A stretch of DNA of 64,000 nt from JAGQWW01 sp041392845 (GCA_041392845.1 JAWKLG010000008.1:62001-126000), one strand, 5' to 3'; shown: positions 1 through 9,086, counted from the first letter of the stretch. Notes: generated from the letters alone by a model not told the origin. Numbers and translations are program-made.

Positions 1-1
1 A

Positions 2-118
2 TTTATAATGGCAATTGCCCTTACCCCACTTATTTATCTGGCGCACTGGCTGATTGATCGATACCTGGGTAAAGAATTATCTGCAAAAATGAGAAATGAA
101 GCAATGGAGGCAAATTAA
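2..118 (+). CDS. C-terminal end of a queuosine precursor transporter (VUT/YhhQ family)
   Basis: Only the last 38 codons are in the window; the gene enters from the left edge in the frame starting at base 2 and stops with TAA at 116-118. The visible peptide has a hydrophobic stretch with Pro (TPLIYLAHWLIDRYLG) followed by a charged tail. That arrangement resembles the last membrane helix and tail of Bacteroidota YhhQ-type queuosine precursor transporters, inner-membrane proteins that take up preQ0/preQ1. The assignment rests on this short tail alone and is tentative; another polytopic membrane protein is possible. It converges with the next gene, with two bases between the stop codons. Confidence 0.45.
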   Translation, partial: FIMAIALTPLIYLAHWLIDRYLGKELSAKMRNEAMEAN

Positions 119-120
119 AC

Positions 121-525
121 CTATGGGCAGCTGTTCAAACTTTCTTCTACCTCTTGAATGGTAAAATACTGTTTGCCATTTCCCCAGGAATGCTCTATGT
201 AGTTTAATATATTTGCTATCTCAAATCGACTTAAGTTAGGGATAGCTTCCATTTCCTGGGCATAAATCCTTCCGTTTACTACTATTGTATCTGCAAGTCC
301 GTGCCGAATGATACAAGGAAGCTCTTTTCTATTGGATTTTAGAAAATCTGCTGAGGCTAAGGGAGGAATTAAACCTTCAAGGCCGGAGCCATCTGTGGCA
401 TGGCAATTTGAACAAAAATTATTGTATAAAATTTCGCCTTGTTGATAAGGATGCTCTTCACAACTAAAGAAATAAAAGGCTAAACCGATGGCTATAATGC
501 TGAATTTCTTGATCATTTTCTTCAC
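121..525 (-). CDS. Lipoprotein-type monohaem cytochrome c
   Basis: 134-residue class I cytochrome c. The N-terminus is a lipoprotein-like signal (basic start, hydrophobic core, FFSC with Cys22 as the likely lipidated residue). Haem is attached at CSNCH (38-42) and Met92 in the QEME segment is the probable distal axial ligand. It should act as an electron carrier anchored on the periplasmic side. It lies 38 nt downstream of the SGNH-like gene on the same strand, so it may be the last cistron of the polysaccharide operon, though no functional link is evident. Start could be Met1 or Met4. Confidence 0.8.
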   Translation of the reverse strand: MKKMIKKFSIIAIGLAFYFFSCEEHPYQQGEILYNNFCSNCHATDGSGLEGLIPPLASADFLKSNRKELPCIIRHGLADTIVVNGRIYAQEMEAIPNLSRFEIANILNYIEHSWGNGKQYFTIQEVEESLNSCP

Positions 526-563
526 TTTAAGTGGAAACCACGAAAGTAAGAAATGGTTTGAAA

Positions 564-1433
564 CTAAGGCAGCACACCATCATTTTTCAACAACTGTATG
601 AAGGTTTTCGAACCTTTGACATTGATATGTTGGTAATCTCCAAATTCGAATGCCTGATCCATCGCTCGTGAATAATCATGAACTTCCAATCCCGTTGCAT
701 TTTCAACCTGAGCAACCATCTCGTCCAGGTTAGAGATCTTTCGGGCAAATGGCAGGTAATAGGGACTCACTACCAATTTAACCGTAACTCCTTTTTCCTG
801 GGCAAATTTTACAAGGGTAGCTAATTGCTCAACCATTTCAGGTACAAGTTCTACAGTCGGATGATCAACATCCTGAACATCTTTCATAAGTCTTGCACTG
901 ATTTCTCTGTCCAAAAGCCAATCTTCATCCAATCGATTTGAATAATACAAGGCTCTTTGAAATATTTCGCCATTGTTTCTAAAAAGATGACTTACTTTTC
1001 CTCCAATGCTAACGGTTGAATTGGATTCGTCAATGAGCTTGTATAGTCTTTTTGAAAAAGGAGTATAACAATTAAAGCCTGCGATCAACTGAGGGTTTAG
1101 TCTGTCACATAGGGTTACATCAACCACCATGTATTTTGGCGTTTCATACAAATCGAAATAATCCCTTACCAGCGCATCAGCCAGGTTCATTGGCATGGCA
1201 CTGTAACTTAGGTTAAAGGTGCTCATGCCCGTAGTTTCTTCCATATAAGGCTGGTAAAATGATAAGCCTCGACTATTGCCAACCAATAACATGTCGGCTG
1301 CTGCTTCACCCCGATACATCCTGGAATATCTAAATTCACTGGAGGAAACCAGATTCTCCAAAACCAAACCTCCCAGCCTGTCACCTGTAAAGGTCAGCGC
1401 AAAGAATGCTATTATCCAAAGTATATTTTTCAT
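564..1433 (-). CDS. SGNH-hydrolase-like protein of the polysaccharide acylation operon
   Basis: 289 residues with a hydrophobic N-terminal signal or anchor (about 1-24). A GNSRG segment (52-56) resembles SGNH block I with Ser54 as nucleophile, and D266/H269 near the C-terminus fit the DxxH of block V. Similar proteins (AlgJ/AlgX/DltD-like) commonly sit beside MBOAT acyltransferases and move acyl groups onto exported polysaccharide. Here the stop codon of the MBOAT gene is 12 nt upstream. Inferred role: periplasmic acyl transfer or deacylation. Overall identity to a named family cannot be established by eye, so the exact reaction is unknown. Confidence 0.6.
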   Translation of the reverse strand: MKNILWIIAFFALTFTGDRLGGLVLENLVSSSEFRYSRMYRGEAAADMLLVGNSRGLSFYQPYMEETTGMSTFNLSYSAMPMNLADALVRDYFDLYETPKYMVVDVTLCDRLNPQLIAGFNCYTPFSKRLYKLIDESNSTVSIGGKVSHLFRNNGEIFQRALYYSNRLDEDWLLDREISARLMKDVQDVDHPTVELVPEMVEQLATLVKFAQEKGVTVKLVVSPYYLPFARKISNLDEMVAQVENATGLEVHDYSRAMDQAFEFGDYQHINVKGSKTFIQLLKNDGVLP

Positions 1434-1445
1434 TTGGTGAGCGGT

Positions 1446-3014
1446 TTAAAATTGGAAATAAATAAAAGCATTTGATCCGAAAGTCCCCAGAAAGGCAATT
1501 ACCCAAACCAGAAAGGCAAAAGAGGCTGTCCTAAAGGCTGGTTTGGTAAGAATCCAGGTTTTGAAATCGATTTTGAATTGAGCTATTTCTATAACCAACA
1601 AAAGGGAAATCAAAAGGAAGCCTCGGGCGACCCAAAACTTATTGGTGACATTGGCAAAATTAAAATTTTCAAAAGAACCAATTCCTGAAATGACTTTCAA
1701 GGCAGTATCAAAATCAGGGCTTCGAAAGAAAATCCAGGCAAAACATGTAAAGAAAAATACCAATCCTATATTAATACCGGATTTCAACCATGCCGGAAAA
1801 TGTAGTAAGCTCATAAACTTCCCAAAAGCAGGACCGGCAAATCTTTGTACTACCTGATAAAATCCATGCAGAAATCCCCAGAAAACGAAAACCCAACTGG
1901 CACCATGCCACAATCCTCCCAGTAACATCGTTACCATAAGGTTGAGATAGATAAAGGTTTTTAATTTGAAATCCGGATTTTTCCTGGCATATAGAAAAAC
2001 AGCCAAACTTATACTTACAAAAACAATTCCCAGCCAAACAGAACTCAAAAGAACCACAGGAATGGCCATGAAAAACAACATGAAAAACCAGGAACCGAAG
2101 GTGCCACCACGATTACCGCCTAGTGGAATGTAAAGGTAGTCTCTCAGCCAACTCGAGAGACTTATATGCCATCTGGTCCAGAACTCCGAAAAGTTTTTGG
2201 AAAAATAAGGCGTCCTGAAGTTTTCAGGAAAATCGAATCCCATGATTCTGGCCAAGCCAATGGCCATATCAGAATAGCCGGAAAAGTCACAATAAATCTG
2301 GAAGGCATAAAAGAATACGCCAATTGCCAGATGCAGAGAAGAATTACTTACGGGATCAAAAAAAGCGTGGTCTACAAAAGGAGCAAGAGAGTCTGCAACA
2401 GCAACTTTTTTAAACATCCCCCAAATGAATTGTGCAGATCCACTATGGAACCGATTCCAATCCCATTTGATTTCGCGTCTGAATTGGGGTAAGAAATCAC
2501 TGGCTCGGACAATGGGGCCAGCCACCAATTGAGGAAAGAAAGCTATAAAAGTCGCAAATCGCAACAAATCAGGTTCTACATCTATTTTCCTTTGGTAAAC
2601 ATCGATGGTATAGCTCATCGATTGAAAAGTGTAAAAGGAAATTCCTACCGGTAAAATTATATGTAGTGTATTCCATCCCGGCTGCATTCCCATCGAAACC
2701 ATCACTTCTGAGAAACTTTCCGCAAAAAAGTTGAAATATTTAAAAACACCCAGAAATCCCAGATTCATAACCATGCTAATCCAAAGCAATTGCTTTCTGG
2801 ATGCCTGATCTTCTTTTTGAGAAATTCTCAATCCTAAATAATAATCAACAAAGGTGCTCAGGGCAATTAAAGATAAAAACCTCCAATCCCACCAGCCATA
2901 AAATACATAGCTGCCAATAAGGCACCACCAAATCCTTGTACGACCTTTCAGGTTGAAATAAATCAACAAAAAAGAAAGGATGAAAACGAAGAATGCTACG
3001 CTATTGAATACCAT
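1446..3014 (-). CDS. MBOAT family membrane-bound O-acyltransferase (AlgI-like)
   Basis: 522-residue polytopic membrane protein. The family signatures are clear: WTRWHISLSSWLRDYLYIP (about residues 279-297) and GGLWHGASWVFVFWG (about 366-380) with the conserved catalytic His370. It should pass an acyl (usually acetyl) group from the cytoplasm to an acceptor used for polysaccharide modification outside the inner membrane. The reading frame is open 15 codons further upstream, but the Met at 3014 (MVFNSVAFFVF) matches where AlgI-family proteins start. It lies between two SGNH-type genes in a minus-strand operon, which strongly supports polysaccharide O-acylation. Confidence 0.9.
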   Translation of the reverse strand: MVFNSVAFFVFILSFLLIYFNLKGRTRIWWCLIGSYVFYGWWDWRFLSLIALSTFVDYYLGLRISQKEDQASRKQLLWISMVMNLGFLGVFKYFNFFAESFSEVMVSMGMQPGWNTLHIILPVGISFYTFQSMSYTIDVYQRKIDVEPDLLRFATFIAFFPQLVAGPIVRASDFLPQFRREIKWDWNRFHSGSAQFIWGMFKKVAVADSLAPFVDHAFFDPVSNSSLHLAIGVFFYAFQIYCDFSGYSDMAIGLARIMGFDFPENFRTPYFSKNFSEFWTRWHISLSSWLRDYLYIPLGGNRGGTFGSWFFMLFFMAIPVVLLSSVWLGIVFVSISLAVFLYARKNPDFKLKTFIYLNLMVTMLLGGLWHGASWVFVFWGFLHGFYQVVQRFAGPAFGKFMSLLHFPAWLKSGINIGLVFFFTCFAWIFFRSPDFDTALKVISGIGSFENFNFANVTNKFWVARGFLLISLLLVIEIAQFKIDFKTWILTKPAFRTASFAFLVWVIAFLGTFGSNAFIYFQF

Positions 3015-3068
3015 TGCTTCAATACTAAGATTAAAAAATTCCGGTAAGCCCGGTTTCAAAAAGGGGGA

Positions 3069-3791
3069 TTAGGTGGCAGACATAAAATCTTGAAGGGCAT
3101 TTTTCCATACTTCATAAGCAGCAGCATTTAAATGCACTCCATCTGAGGTAAAGGAACTCTTTAGCTGACCTTCAGTATCTAAAAATCTGTCAAATAGGGG
3201 GAGAAAACTCAATTTATATTTTTCAGCCAGCAATTTTAAGCCGGCATTTACTTTTTGTATTTCAGTATTATTAGTGGTGAGACTCTGGACTTTCTCGTTA
3301 ACCGGTAATATTTCTTGAATTACCAGATCAGTTGAGACAACCATTGGGTAAATTTCTTCCAACACATTTTCGTATTTTTTAAGCACCCAATCTGCATCGT
3401 GGTACATTAAATCATTGATGCCAATCATTAGAAAAAGCTTTGAAGGTTTACTTTCCAAAATAGTCGGAATTCTTTGCCTTACTCCTTCAAGAGTTTCCCC
3501 TGGAATACCCCTGTTTTTAAAACTTGGGTTTTCCAAAATTTCCGACCATTCAGCGTATGCTGTCAAGCTGTTTCCCAGCATGATTATATCGGTCGAATCG
3601 ATTTTCAAGTGATTTAAAATACTTCTTCTGTGTACCTGATTAGAAATTACCTCAGGATTATTGAATCGATAAAAAATATAATCCAATCCTCCAAACCGTT
3701 GAATTACGAACCAAGCTACAATGATCGACAGCGCATTTCCAAAAAGCGATATAATTAATATGGTTTTACTCATGTTTTTACCCAGTTGCAT
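3069..3791 (-). CDS. SGNH/GDSL-type esterase
   Basis: 240 residues with one N-terminal membrane segment (about 12-31). All four SGNH blocks are visible: GNS (73-75) with nucleophile Ser75, Gly98 in RGIPGET, GIND (124-128 region) with Asn127, and DGVH (217-220) with Asp217/His220. It is therefore a probable active, membrane-anchored carbohydrate esterase or acetyl transferase. The start codon is 5 nt from the upstream glycosyltransferase stop; a second Met (3773) lies six codons in and is an alternative start. It is upstream of the MBOAT gene, with a 54-nt gap to its likely start, so the pair probably sets the acylation level of the polymer. Confidence 0.85.
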   Translation of the reverse strand: MQLGKNMSKTILIISLFGNALSIIVAWFVIQRFGGLDYIFYRFNNPEVISNQVHRRSILNHLKIDSTDIIMLGNSLTAYAEWSEILENPSFKNRGIPGETLEGVRQRIPTILESKPSKLFLMIGINDLMYHDADWVLKKYENVLEEIYPMVVSTDLVIQEILPVNEKVQSLTTNNTEIQKVNAGLKLLAEKYKLSFLPLFDRFLDTEGQLKSSFTSDGVHLNAAAYEVWKNALQDFMSAT

Positions 3792-3796
3792 ATACC

Positions 3797-5011
3797 TTAC
3801 TTTTGGGATAAAACATCATCAATTGATACTTTTTGCCTATGCTCAGTATGTTTAAAATATTTATTCGGATCCCTCATTTTTAATAAGGCTGTCAATTGCT
3901 TGAAGATAAAAATTGGAAGGCCGATTATAGACTGCCAAACTTTTTTGGGCACTTTGCTTAAATACAGACTTAATAAAACTCCCGAACCAAAAATTAAAAC
4001 ACTTCCCAAAATAATTAAACTCAACAACGGATTAAAAATCAAATTAAGGATCATCCAAAACAATGAAATTCCTACCAAAATGAACAAAGGTGGAGCCATG
4101 GTTACCAATCCAAAGTAAAACTGGTTCCAACTCAGATTTTTGATTCCTCTAAAGAGAATTCCAGTTGAATTCGGAAGGTTTTGAAAATAGGAAAACAACC
4201 ATCTGGATCTTTGCGTCTCAACAGATTGAGCATCACCAACCTTTTCATCGTAACAGATGGCATCCCAGGCATATACTATCTTCTCATTTTTCTTTAAAAG
4301 AAAATTTTGGAGGATTTTGTCTTCCTGCAACATCTTCTTCCACAACTCTTTGCCTTTTTGTATTTCCGGACTATCCAAGTATGCCTTGTACAAATCGGTT
4401 TGTACGGCCATACCCGATCCACTTATTACGGAAGATGAACCCAACAAATAAGGAACATATCTATCAATATAATTTTTATAAAATTCGCCCAAAGAATCCA
4501 TGGCAGCGTAGATGGTATCCAAATTTTTCGCTGTTCTTTGTCCCTGGATACTTTTATGCCCCATGTTGGCATACTGATTTATTATTTTTAAAAAATCAGG
4601 ATGCGCGAGATTGTCTCCATCAAATACAACCGTAAAATCATGCCGGCGGACAAAATGGTCCATAGCATGAATAATAGATTTTGCTTTCAGGTTTAAGGGG
4701 CTTTCCGGCAAAAGATAAGTAAGTCTGGAATCATAAATTCCAAATTCCTGTCCAGTGCAATTATCAGCAACCAAATAGATGTGGAAATTCTGGTGTTTCT
4801 GATTTAACAATGATTGAACCAGTGGTTTGGTAATCTCCACATTTTTGTAAGCAGTAATGATACACCCAAAATCATATTCTTTAGTTGAGAATTGTTTTTC
4901 CTTTTTCTCTCCAAAAAACAAAGAAATTAAGATTGAAAAAAAAGGCACTACCAGGAAAAACACCAGGAAAATCGAGATTATTAAACTGATATAGTACAAC
5001 ACCTCCATCAT
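3797..5011 (-). CDS. Membrane glycosyltransferase family 2
   Basis: 404 residues. An N-terminal membrane segment (about 5-33), a GT-A catalytic domain and C-terminal membrane helices (about 295-350) resemble processive synthases. Catalytic features: DGDN (131-134) for the nucleotide-sugar metal site, ED (230-231) for the general base, and QRSRW (267-271), the Q/RxxRW motif of processive beta-glycosyltransferases. It should polymerise or extend a sugar chain at the inner membrane. Its ATG overlaps the upstream glycosyltransferase stop as ATGA (5008-5011), implying translational coupling. Confidence 0.88.
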   Translation of the reverse strand: MMEVLYYISLIISIFLVFFLVVPFFSILISLFFGEKKEKQFSTKEYDFGCIITAYKNVEITKPLVQSLLNQKHQNFHIYLVADNCTGQEFGIYDSRLTYLLPESPLNLKAKSIIHAMDHFVRRHDFTVVFDGDNLAHPDFLKIINQYANMGHKSIQGQRTAKNLDTIYAAMDSLGEFYKNYIDRYVPYLLGSSSVISGSGMAVQTDLYKAYLDSPEIQKGKELWKKMLQEDKILQNFLLKKNEKIVYAWDAICYDEKVGDAQSVETQRSRWLFSYFQNLPNSTGILFRGIKNLSWNQFYFGLVTMAPPLFILVGISLFWMILNLIFNPLLSLIILGSVLIFGSGVLLSLYLSKVPKKVWQSIIGLPIFIFKQLTALLKMRDPNKYFKHTEHRQKVSIDDVLSQK

Positions 5012-6000
5012 TTTAATTTTGAGTTGAATTGAATAGTGGGATTAGAGGAGGGGAGTAAGGGAGTAAGGCTTATATTTTTAAAGGATTTCTCCTTCTTATG
5101 ATTGAATTTATAATTCCAAAAAGAAAACACTGCTTTGAAAAGAGATTTCGCTTGAGAAAGACGGCCTTTTATAAAATACAAAAACAAACCTTTGGGCAGT
5201 ACAACAAGGTGATAAAATAGCAGAAACATAAGGGAAGCGATTCCATTCTGATGTTTATCCATAAATAACATTCTACTACGATTGAGGAAAAACACCTTTA
5301 AAGGACTATCTACGCCAGTGCTAAGGGATTCGTGGTGATACACCCGGGCAGCAGGAACTAAATAATTATTAAAGCCGGTCTTGTTCAACCTTTCTGACCA
5401 ATCCAATTCTTCATAATATAAAAAGTAAGTTTCATCTAAAGAACCATATTTAGCGATGAGTTCCTTTTTGATCATCATAGCGGCACCATGGACATAAGGT
5501 ATTACCCTGGGGTGATCAAATTGCCCAAAATCAAGTGTTTTATGTCCAAAAGTTTTATTTCTTCCAGTCCAGGGGCTAACCTTACTGGTTCCCGCAAATT
5601 GTATCAAATCACGTTTAGCTGTATTTATTGGAGGATAACAGATAAGCGGTGATATCAGTCCGGCATCAGGTGTGTTATTCAGAAAATCAACCATTGTAGA
5701 AATCGTATCCGGATGTAATAAAGCATCATTATTTAAAAAGAAAATAACCTCACCTTTAGCATAAGGCAAAGCCAGATTATTCCCTCCGGCAAATCCCAGG
5801 TTTTCGTTTGATTTAAAGAAAGTAACTTCAGGATATTTATTTACTACCGGTTGCAAATCGCCCTTGGTAGAACCATTATCAACCACCAAAACTTCCAGGT
5901 TGGTATATCCTGAAAGTCGGGTTGAAGCAAGCATTTTCTCAGTTGCTTCCGGTTCATTGAAATGAACACTAATGATACTTACCAGTGGTAATTGTTTCAC
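5008..6000 (-). CDS. Glycosyltransferase family 2 (rhamnosyltransferase-like)
   Basis: 330 residues. The GT-A fold is shown by PLVSIISVHFN at the N-terminus, DNGS (41-44), NLGFAGGNN (67-75), the metal-binding NND (90-92) and YEELDW (196-201). The layout matches WcaA/RfbF-type single-addition transferases. A hydrophobic stretch around 257-282 suggests membrane association. It overlaps the next gene by four bases and starts four bases after the upstream sugar transferase stop, so it is tightly embedded in the operon. Donor and acceptor sugars cannot be told from sequence. Confidence 0.88.
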   Translation of the reverse strand: MKQLPLVSIISVHFNEPEATEKMLASTRLSGYTNLEVLVVDNGSTKGDLQPVVNKYPEVTFFKSNENLGFAGGNNLALPYAKGEVIFFLNNDALLHPDTISTMVDFLNNTPDAGLISPLICYPPINTAKRDLIQFAGTSKVSPWTGRNKTFGHKTLDFGQFDHPRVIPYVHGAAMMIKKELIAKYGSLDETYFLYYEELDWSERLNKTGFNNYLVPAARVYHHESLSTGVDSPLKVFFLNRSRMLFMDKHQNGIASLMFLLFYHLVVLPKGLFLYFIKGRLSQAKSLFKAVFSFWNYKFNHKKEKSFKNISLTPLLPSSNPTIQFNSKLK

Positions 6001-6003
6001 TTA

Positions 6004-7098
6004 TTATTCTCCTTTTTGTAGCATTGCAGGTAAGGTTCTCAACATGATTTGAAGGTCCAAAATAAAGGAGGCTTCATTTGCATATTTCACATCAAGGCTT
6101 ACCCTTTGTTCTACAGTTAAATTGTCTTTTCCTTCTTTGGCAACCTGCCAAAGGCCGGTAATGCCGGCTGGCGCCAGGAATCTATTGGCCCATTGATCCC
6201 TGGTCATAAGTTGTGCCTCATACAACGGCAGAGGTCTGTTTCCAACGATACTCATTTCGCCTCTAAGTACATTGATCAATTGAGGTAATTCATCGATGCT
6301 TGTCTTCCTGATAAATTTGCCAACCTTGGTAATTCTCGGGTCATTTTCTAATTTTAAAAACACCTGTGAATCATCACCTTTGCCGGAATATTTATTTAAA
6401 TGTTTTAAATCCTGGAGCCTTTTATCGGCATCCGGATACATGGATCTGAATTTTAAAAAATCAAAAGTATCATATCCTGTCCCGACTCGTTTTGATCGAT
6501 AAATCACCTGCCCCTTAGATTCCAATTTTATCAATAGTGCTATTAATAATAAGAAAGGGGACAAGAGAAGGAGGGTGGATCCGGCAATGATAATATCAAA
6601 AAACCTTTTCCCTTTGGGGATTTTATAATCCGCCAGGGGTTCGAGGTTTTTCAATACTTTTTTGAACTGTGGTTTATAGAGGTTTAAAAATTTTACCCTC
6701 TCATAAAGATCTTCCCAATTCACCGGCGCCTGATAACAATCGTCCAAACCTTCAGCCAATATGGTTTTGTTTGATGGTAGATTTTGAAACTTATCCTGAA
6801 TTCCAATAAGAGGAATCTCTCGAAACACCGGGTCAGAAAGCAGGGATTTGATCAATTGAAATCCCTCTTTTTTCATTTCAGCATAATCTACCAGGATGGC
6901 AAAAGGAAGTTTTTTATAGGGCCAGTCTTTTCTATCCCTCAACCATTGAAGAGCAGAAAAAGAACTCCGAATTTCCCAGAATTTGAGCTTACCTTCCTTG
7001 AAGGTGGATTGCATTTTTTGTTCAAGGTCTTCGGTGAATCCCACTAATAACACTTCCTTTTTTCCCAATAGGGAAATAGGGGGTGCATTGACACTCAT
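6004..7098 (-). CDS. Receiver-like domain fused to a bacterial sugar-1-phosphate transferase
   Basis: 364 residues in two parts. Residues 13-140 look like a degenerate response-regulator receiver: Asp71 in ILVDYAEMKKEGF falls at the phospho-acceptor position, but the N-terminal acidic pair is missing (VGFTED) and the conserved Lys-Pro is Ala-Pro (124-125). Residues 160-364 are a monotopic phosphoglycosyl transferase: membrane hairpin 168-191, FRSMYPDAD (217-225), the catalytic Asp-Glu in SIDELPQL (269-270), VGNRPLP (285-291) and GITGLWQV. It should load the first sugar phosphate on undecaprenyl phosphate and so start the polymer. The true response regulator is encoded immediately upstream. 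Confidence 0.88.
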   Translation of the reverse strand: MSVNAPPISLLGKKEVLLVGFTEDLEQKMQSTFKEGKLKFWEIRSSFSALQWLRDRKDWPYKKLPFAILVDYAEMKKEGFQLIKSLLSDPVFREIPLIGIQDKFQNLPSNKTILAEGLDDCYQAPVNWEDLYERVKFLNLYKPQFKKVLKNLEPLADYKIPKGKRFFDIIIAGSTLLLLSPFLLLIALLIKLESKGQVIYRSKRVGTGYDTFDFLKFRSMYPDADKRLQDLKHLNKYSGKGDDSQVFLKLENDPRITKVGKFIRKTSIDELPQLINVLRGEMSIVGNRPLPLYEAQLMTRDQWANRFLAPAGITGLWQVAKEGKDNLTVEQRVSLDVKYANEASFILDLQIMLRTLPAMLQKGE

Positions 7099-7164
7099 AG
7101 TTTTTGTTTTTTATGTCATGAAGGGGGGACCTCTAAACCTAAATCGGACTTGGGATAAGGAAAA

Positions 7165-7551
7165 TTATGCCGCTACCGGTCTTAATAATCCTTCTATTTT
7201 GTTCAAAAGTTCTTTCGGATCAAATGGTTTGTTTAAGAAATAGGATGCACCAAGACTTAAACAAGTTTCTTTATCAAGCGGACTTTCATTTCCTGAAATT
7301 ACCACTACAGGTATCCCGGAAAAGATTCCGCTTTTTTTAATGACTTTCAAAAACTGAAATCCATCTACTGTCGGCATTTGCATATCCAACAATATGAGAT
7401 CAGGAATATTTCCTTCATTAAGCCAGGCCATACCAGCCAGACCATCTGATAGGGTAGTCACATCAAATTCTTTTCTTAAAATAGCATTCAACAACAACCT
7501 AATGCTCTTTTGGTCTTCAATGACCAAAATGCTCTGTTTACCTTTTAACAT
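7165..7551 (-). CDS. Single-domain response regulator
   Basis: 128 residues, a receiver domain with no output domain. All key residues are present: acidic pair Glu12/Asp13, phospho-acceptor Asp56 in LLDMQMP, Ser86 and Lys108-Pro109. It probably acts by protein contact, in the CheY manner. It is the first gene of the polysaccharide operon, 66 nt upstream of a sugar transferase that carries its own degenerate receiver, so a regulatory interaction between the two is a reasonable inference. No histidine kinase is adjacent. Confidence 0.92.
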   Translation of the reverse strand: MLKGKQSILVIEDQKSIRLLLNAILRKEFDVTTLSDGLAGMAWLNEGNIPDLILLDMQMPTVDGFQFLKVIKKSGIFSGIPVVVISGNESPLDKETCLSLGASYFLNKPFDPKELLNKIEGLLRPVAA

Positions 7552-7900
7552 GGGGAAAAGGTTAAATATGAGTAAACTTATAATGTAAAGTGAGAAACCA
7601 GGTCAGTAGACACTGACTGTATTGAACTTAGGTGGGGGTCAAATATCAATACGGGGTAAATTTACACAAGCAGAAATGGAATTACAAATAAACTACCGAA
7701 AAAAGGTCACAAATACCCAGATTAAATTAGTCTTGAAATCAAATTTGTATTGTTTTTAAAAGCCTGAAATTAACAAAAAGGCATTTTAATCTGTCACAGA
7801 TTTGGAAATAATAATCAGGCGTAAAATTTGAACAGCGTTTTAAATAGTGTTTCACTTAAAAATTGTCCCTATTTTTGCGGCCAATTTGAAGATATACAAT
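7552..7900. other. Divergent non-coding region between polysaccharide operon and glycosyltransferase
   Basis: About 350 bases between two oppositely read surface-polysaccharide genes. A 6-bp perfect inverted repeat with a 4-base spacer (GTCAGT-AGAC-ACTGAC, 7602-7617) lies 51 bases upstream of the response-regulator start and could be an operator or leader hairpin. The right end holds the TAnnTTTG promoter of the plus-strand gene. I did not find a clear TAnnTTTG box for the minus operon. Confidence 0.4.
7870..7877 (+). promoter_or_regulatory. Bacteroidota -7 box (TATTTTTG)
   Basis: Exact match to TAnnTTTG, 23 bases before the ATG at 7901. The -33 region is weak (TGTTTC near 7848). A transcript starting a few bases downstream could not include the GTG at 7847, which decides the start of the next gene. 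Confidence 0.6.
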
Positions 7901-9082
7901 ATGGCCATTATTTTTTGGACGCTTTTGGGGATATTAATCTTTACCTACTTTGGATACGGTGTGTTGGTGGCCATCTTGGTTTCACTTAAAAGGGTTTTTA
8001 TTAAAAAAAAGGCCCATTTAGATGAAGAATCAAATTATCCTGAAGTTACTTTTCTAGTTGCCGCATGGAATGAAAAGGATTGGATAGAAAAAAAGATTGA
8101 AAACTCACTTCAATTCGATTATCCCAATGACAAATTGCATCTGTACTTTGTAACAGATGGAACCAATGACGGCACCAATAAATTGATAGAAAATTTTGAG
8201 TACCCGGAAGGCACTCATTGGAAATTGTTTCATAAGGATGAAAGGGCAGGAAAAATAGCAGCAGTAGAAAGGGTCATGCCTTTTATTAAGTCTCCCATTG
8301 TAATTTATTCAGATGCAAATACGGATGTAAATTCCCAGGCGATTAAAAATATAGTCTCCCACTACAATGATCCTAAAGTGGGCGGAGTAGCCGGAGAAAA
8401 AAGGGTTTCCATGGCAAAAGAAGATTCAGCAGCCGGAAGCGAGGGAATATACTGGAAGTACGAATCCTTTTTAAAAAGGATGGATTCTGAATTATATTCA
8501 GTGGTAGGAGCAGCAGGAGAGCTATTTTCGATAAGAACTGAACTATTTGAAAATGTAGCCAAAGATACCCTTGTGGAAGATTTTGTGATGACCATGGGCA
8601 TTGCTGCAAAGGGATATAAAATTGTTTACGAGCCTGAAGCCTATGCTGTTGAGGGGAGTTCAGCATCCGTTGGAGAAGAACTTAAAAGGAAAATCCGGAT
8701 TGCTGCGGGGGGATTACAGGCATTATGGAGATTGAGAAGGTTATTCAATATTTTTAAATACAGGGTACTTTCTTTCCAATTTATTGGTCATCGGGTATTA
8801 AGATGGACCATTGCACCTTTGGCACTTCCATTGGTATTTCTTTTAAATATTCCCTTAGCCATCCAAAATCAAGGCATTTATAGCTGGCTTTTAATTCTTC
8901 AAACCCTGTTTTACTTTTTCGCGATTTTAGGATGGGTATTCGAAAGTAAGAAATTGAGGTTCAGGGCATTTTTTGTGCCTTATTACTTCTGCGTAATGAA
9001 CTACGCAATGTATAAAGGACTGCAACGATTGATGAGAGGAAGTCAATCGGTTTTGTGGGAAAAGGCAAAAAGAGCTTCCTAA
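7901..9082 (+). CDS. Membrane glycosyltransferase family 2 (PgaC/IcaA-like)
   Basis: 393 residues. Order: N-terminal membrane helix (about 4-25), GT-A domain with VAAWNE, TDGTNDGT, DANTD (138-142) and ED (226-227), a basic RKIRIAAGG segment where Q/RxxRW normally lies, then several C-terminal membrane helices (about 305-375). It is probably a processive beta-glycan synthase at the inner membrane. The frame can be extended to a GTG at 7847 but the -7 promoter box at 7870-7877 lies inside that extension, so ATG 7901 is preferred. It is divergent from the operon at 564-7551 and may serve the same or a parallel polymer. Confidence 0.88.
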   Translation: MAIIFWTLLGILIFTYFGYGVLVAILVSLKRVFIKKKAHLDEESNYPEVTFLVAAWNEKDWIEKKIENSLQFDYPNDKLHLYFVTDGTNDGTNKLIENFEYPEGTHWKLFHKDERAGKIAAVERVMPFIKSPIVIYSDANTDVNSQAIKNIVSHYNDPKVGGVAGEKRVSMAKEDSAAGSEGIYWKYESFLKRMDSELYSVVGAAGELFSIRTELFENVAKDTLVEDFVMTMGIAAKGYKIVYEPEAYAVEGSSASVGEELKRKIRIAAGGLQALWRLRRLFNIFKYRVLSFQFIGHRVLRWTIAPLALPLVFLLNIPLAIQNQGIYSWLLILQTLFYFFAILGWVFESKKLRFRAFFVPYYFCVMNYAMYKGLQRLMRGSQSVLWEKAKRAS

Positions 9083-9086
9083 AAAA

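Noticed and set aside
1642..2492. Plus-strand open frames opposite the MBOAT gene
   Set aside because: They are antisense shadows of a gene with complete family motifs.
7847..7900. GTG start at 7847 for the glycosyltransferase
   Set aside because: The exact -7 promoter box lies inside the extension, and the extra 18 residues are not hydrophobic or family-like.
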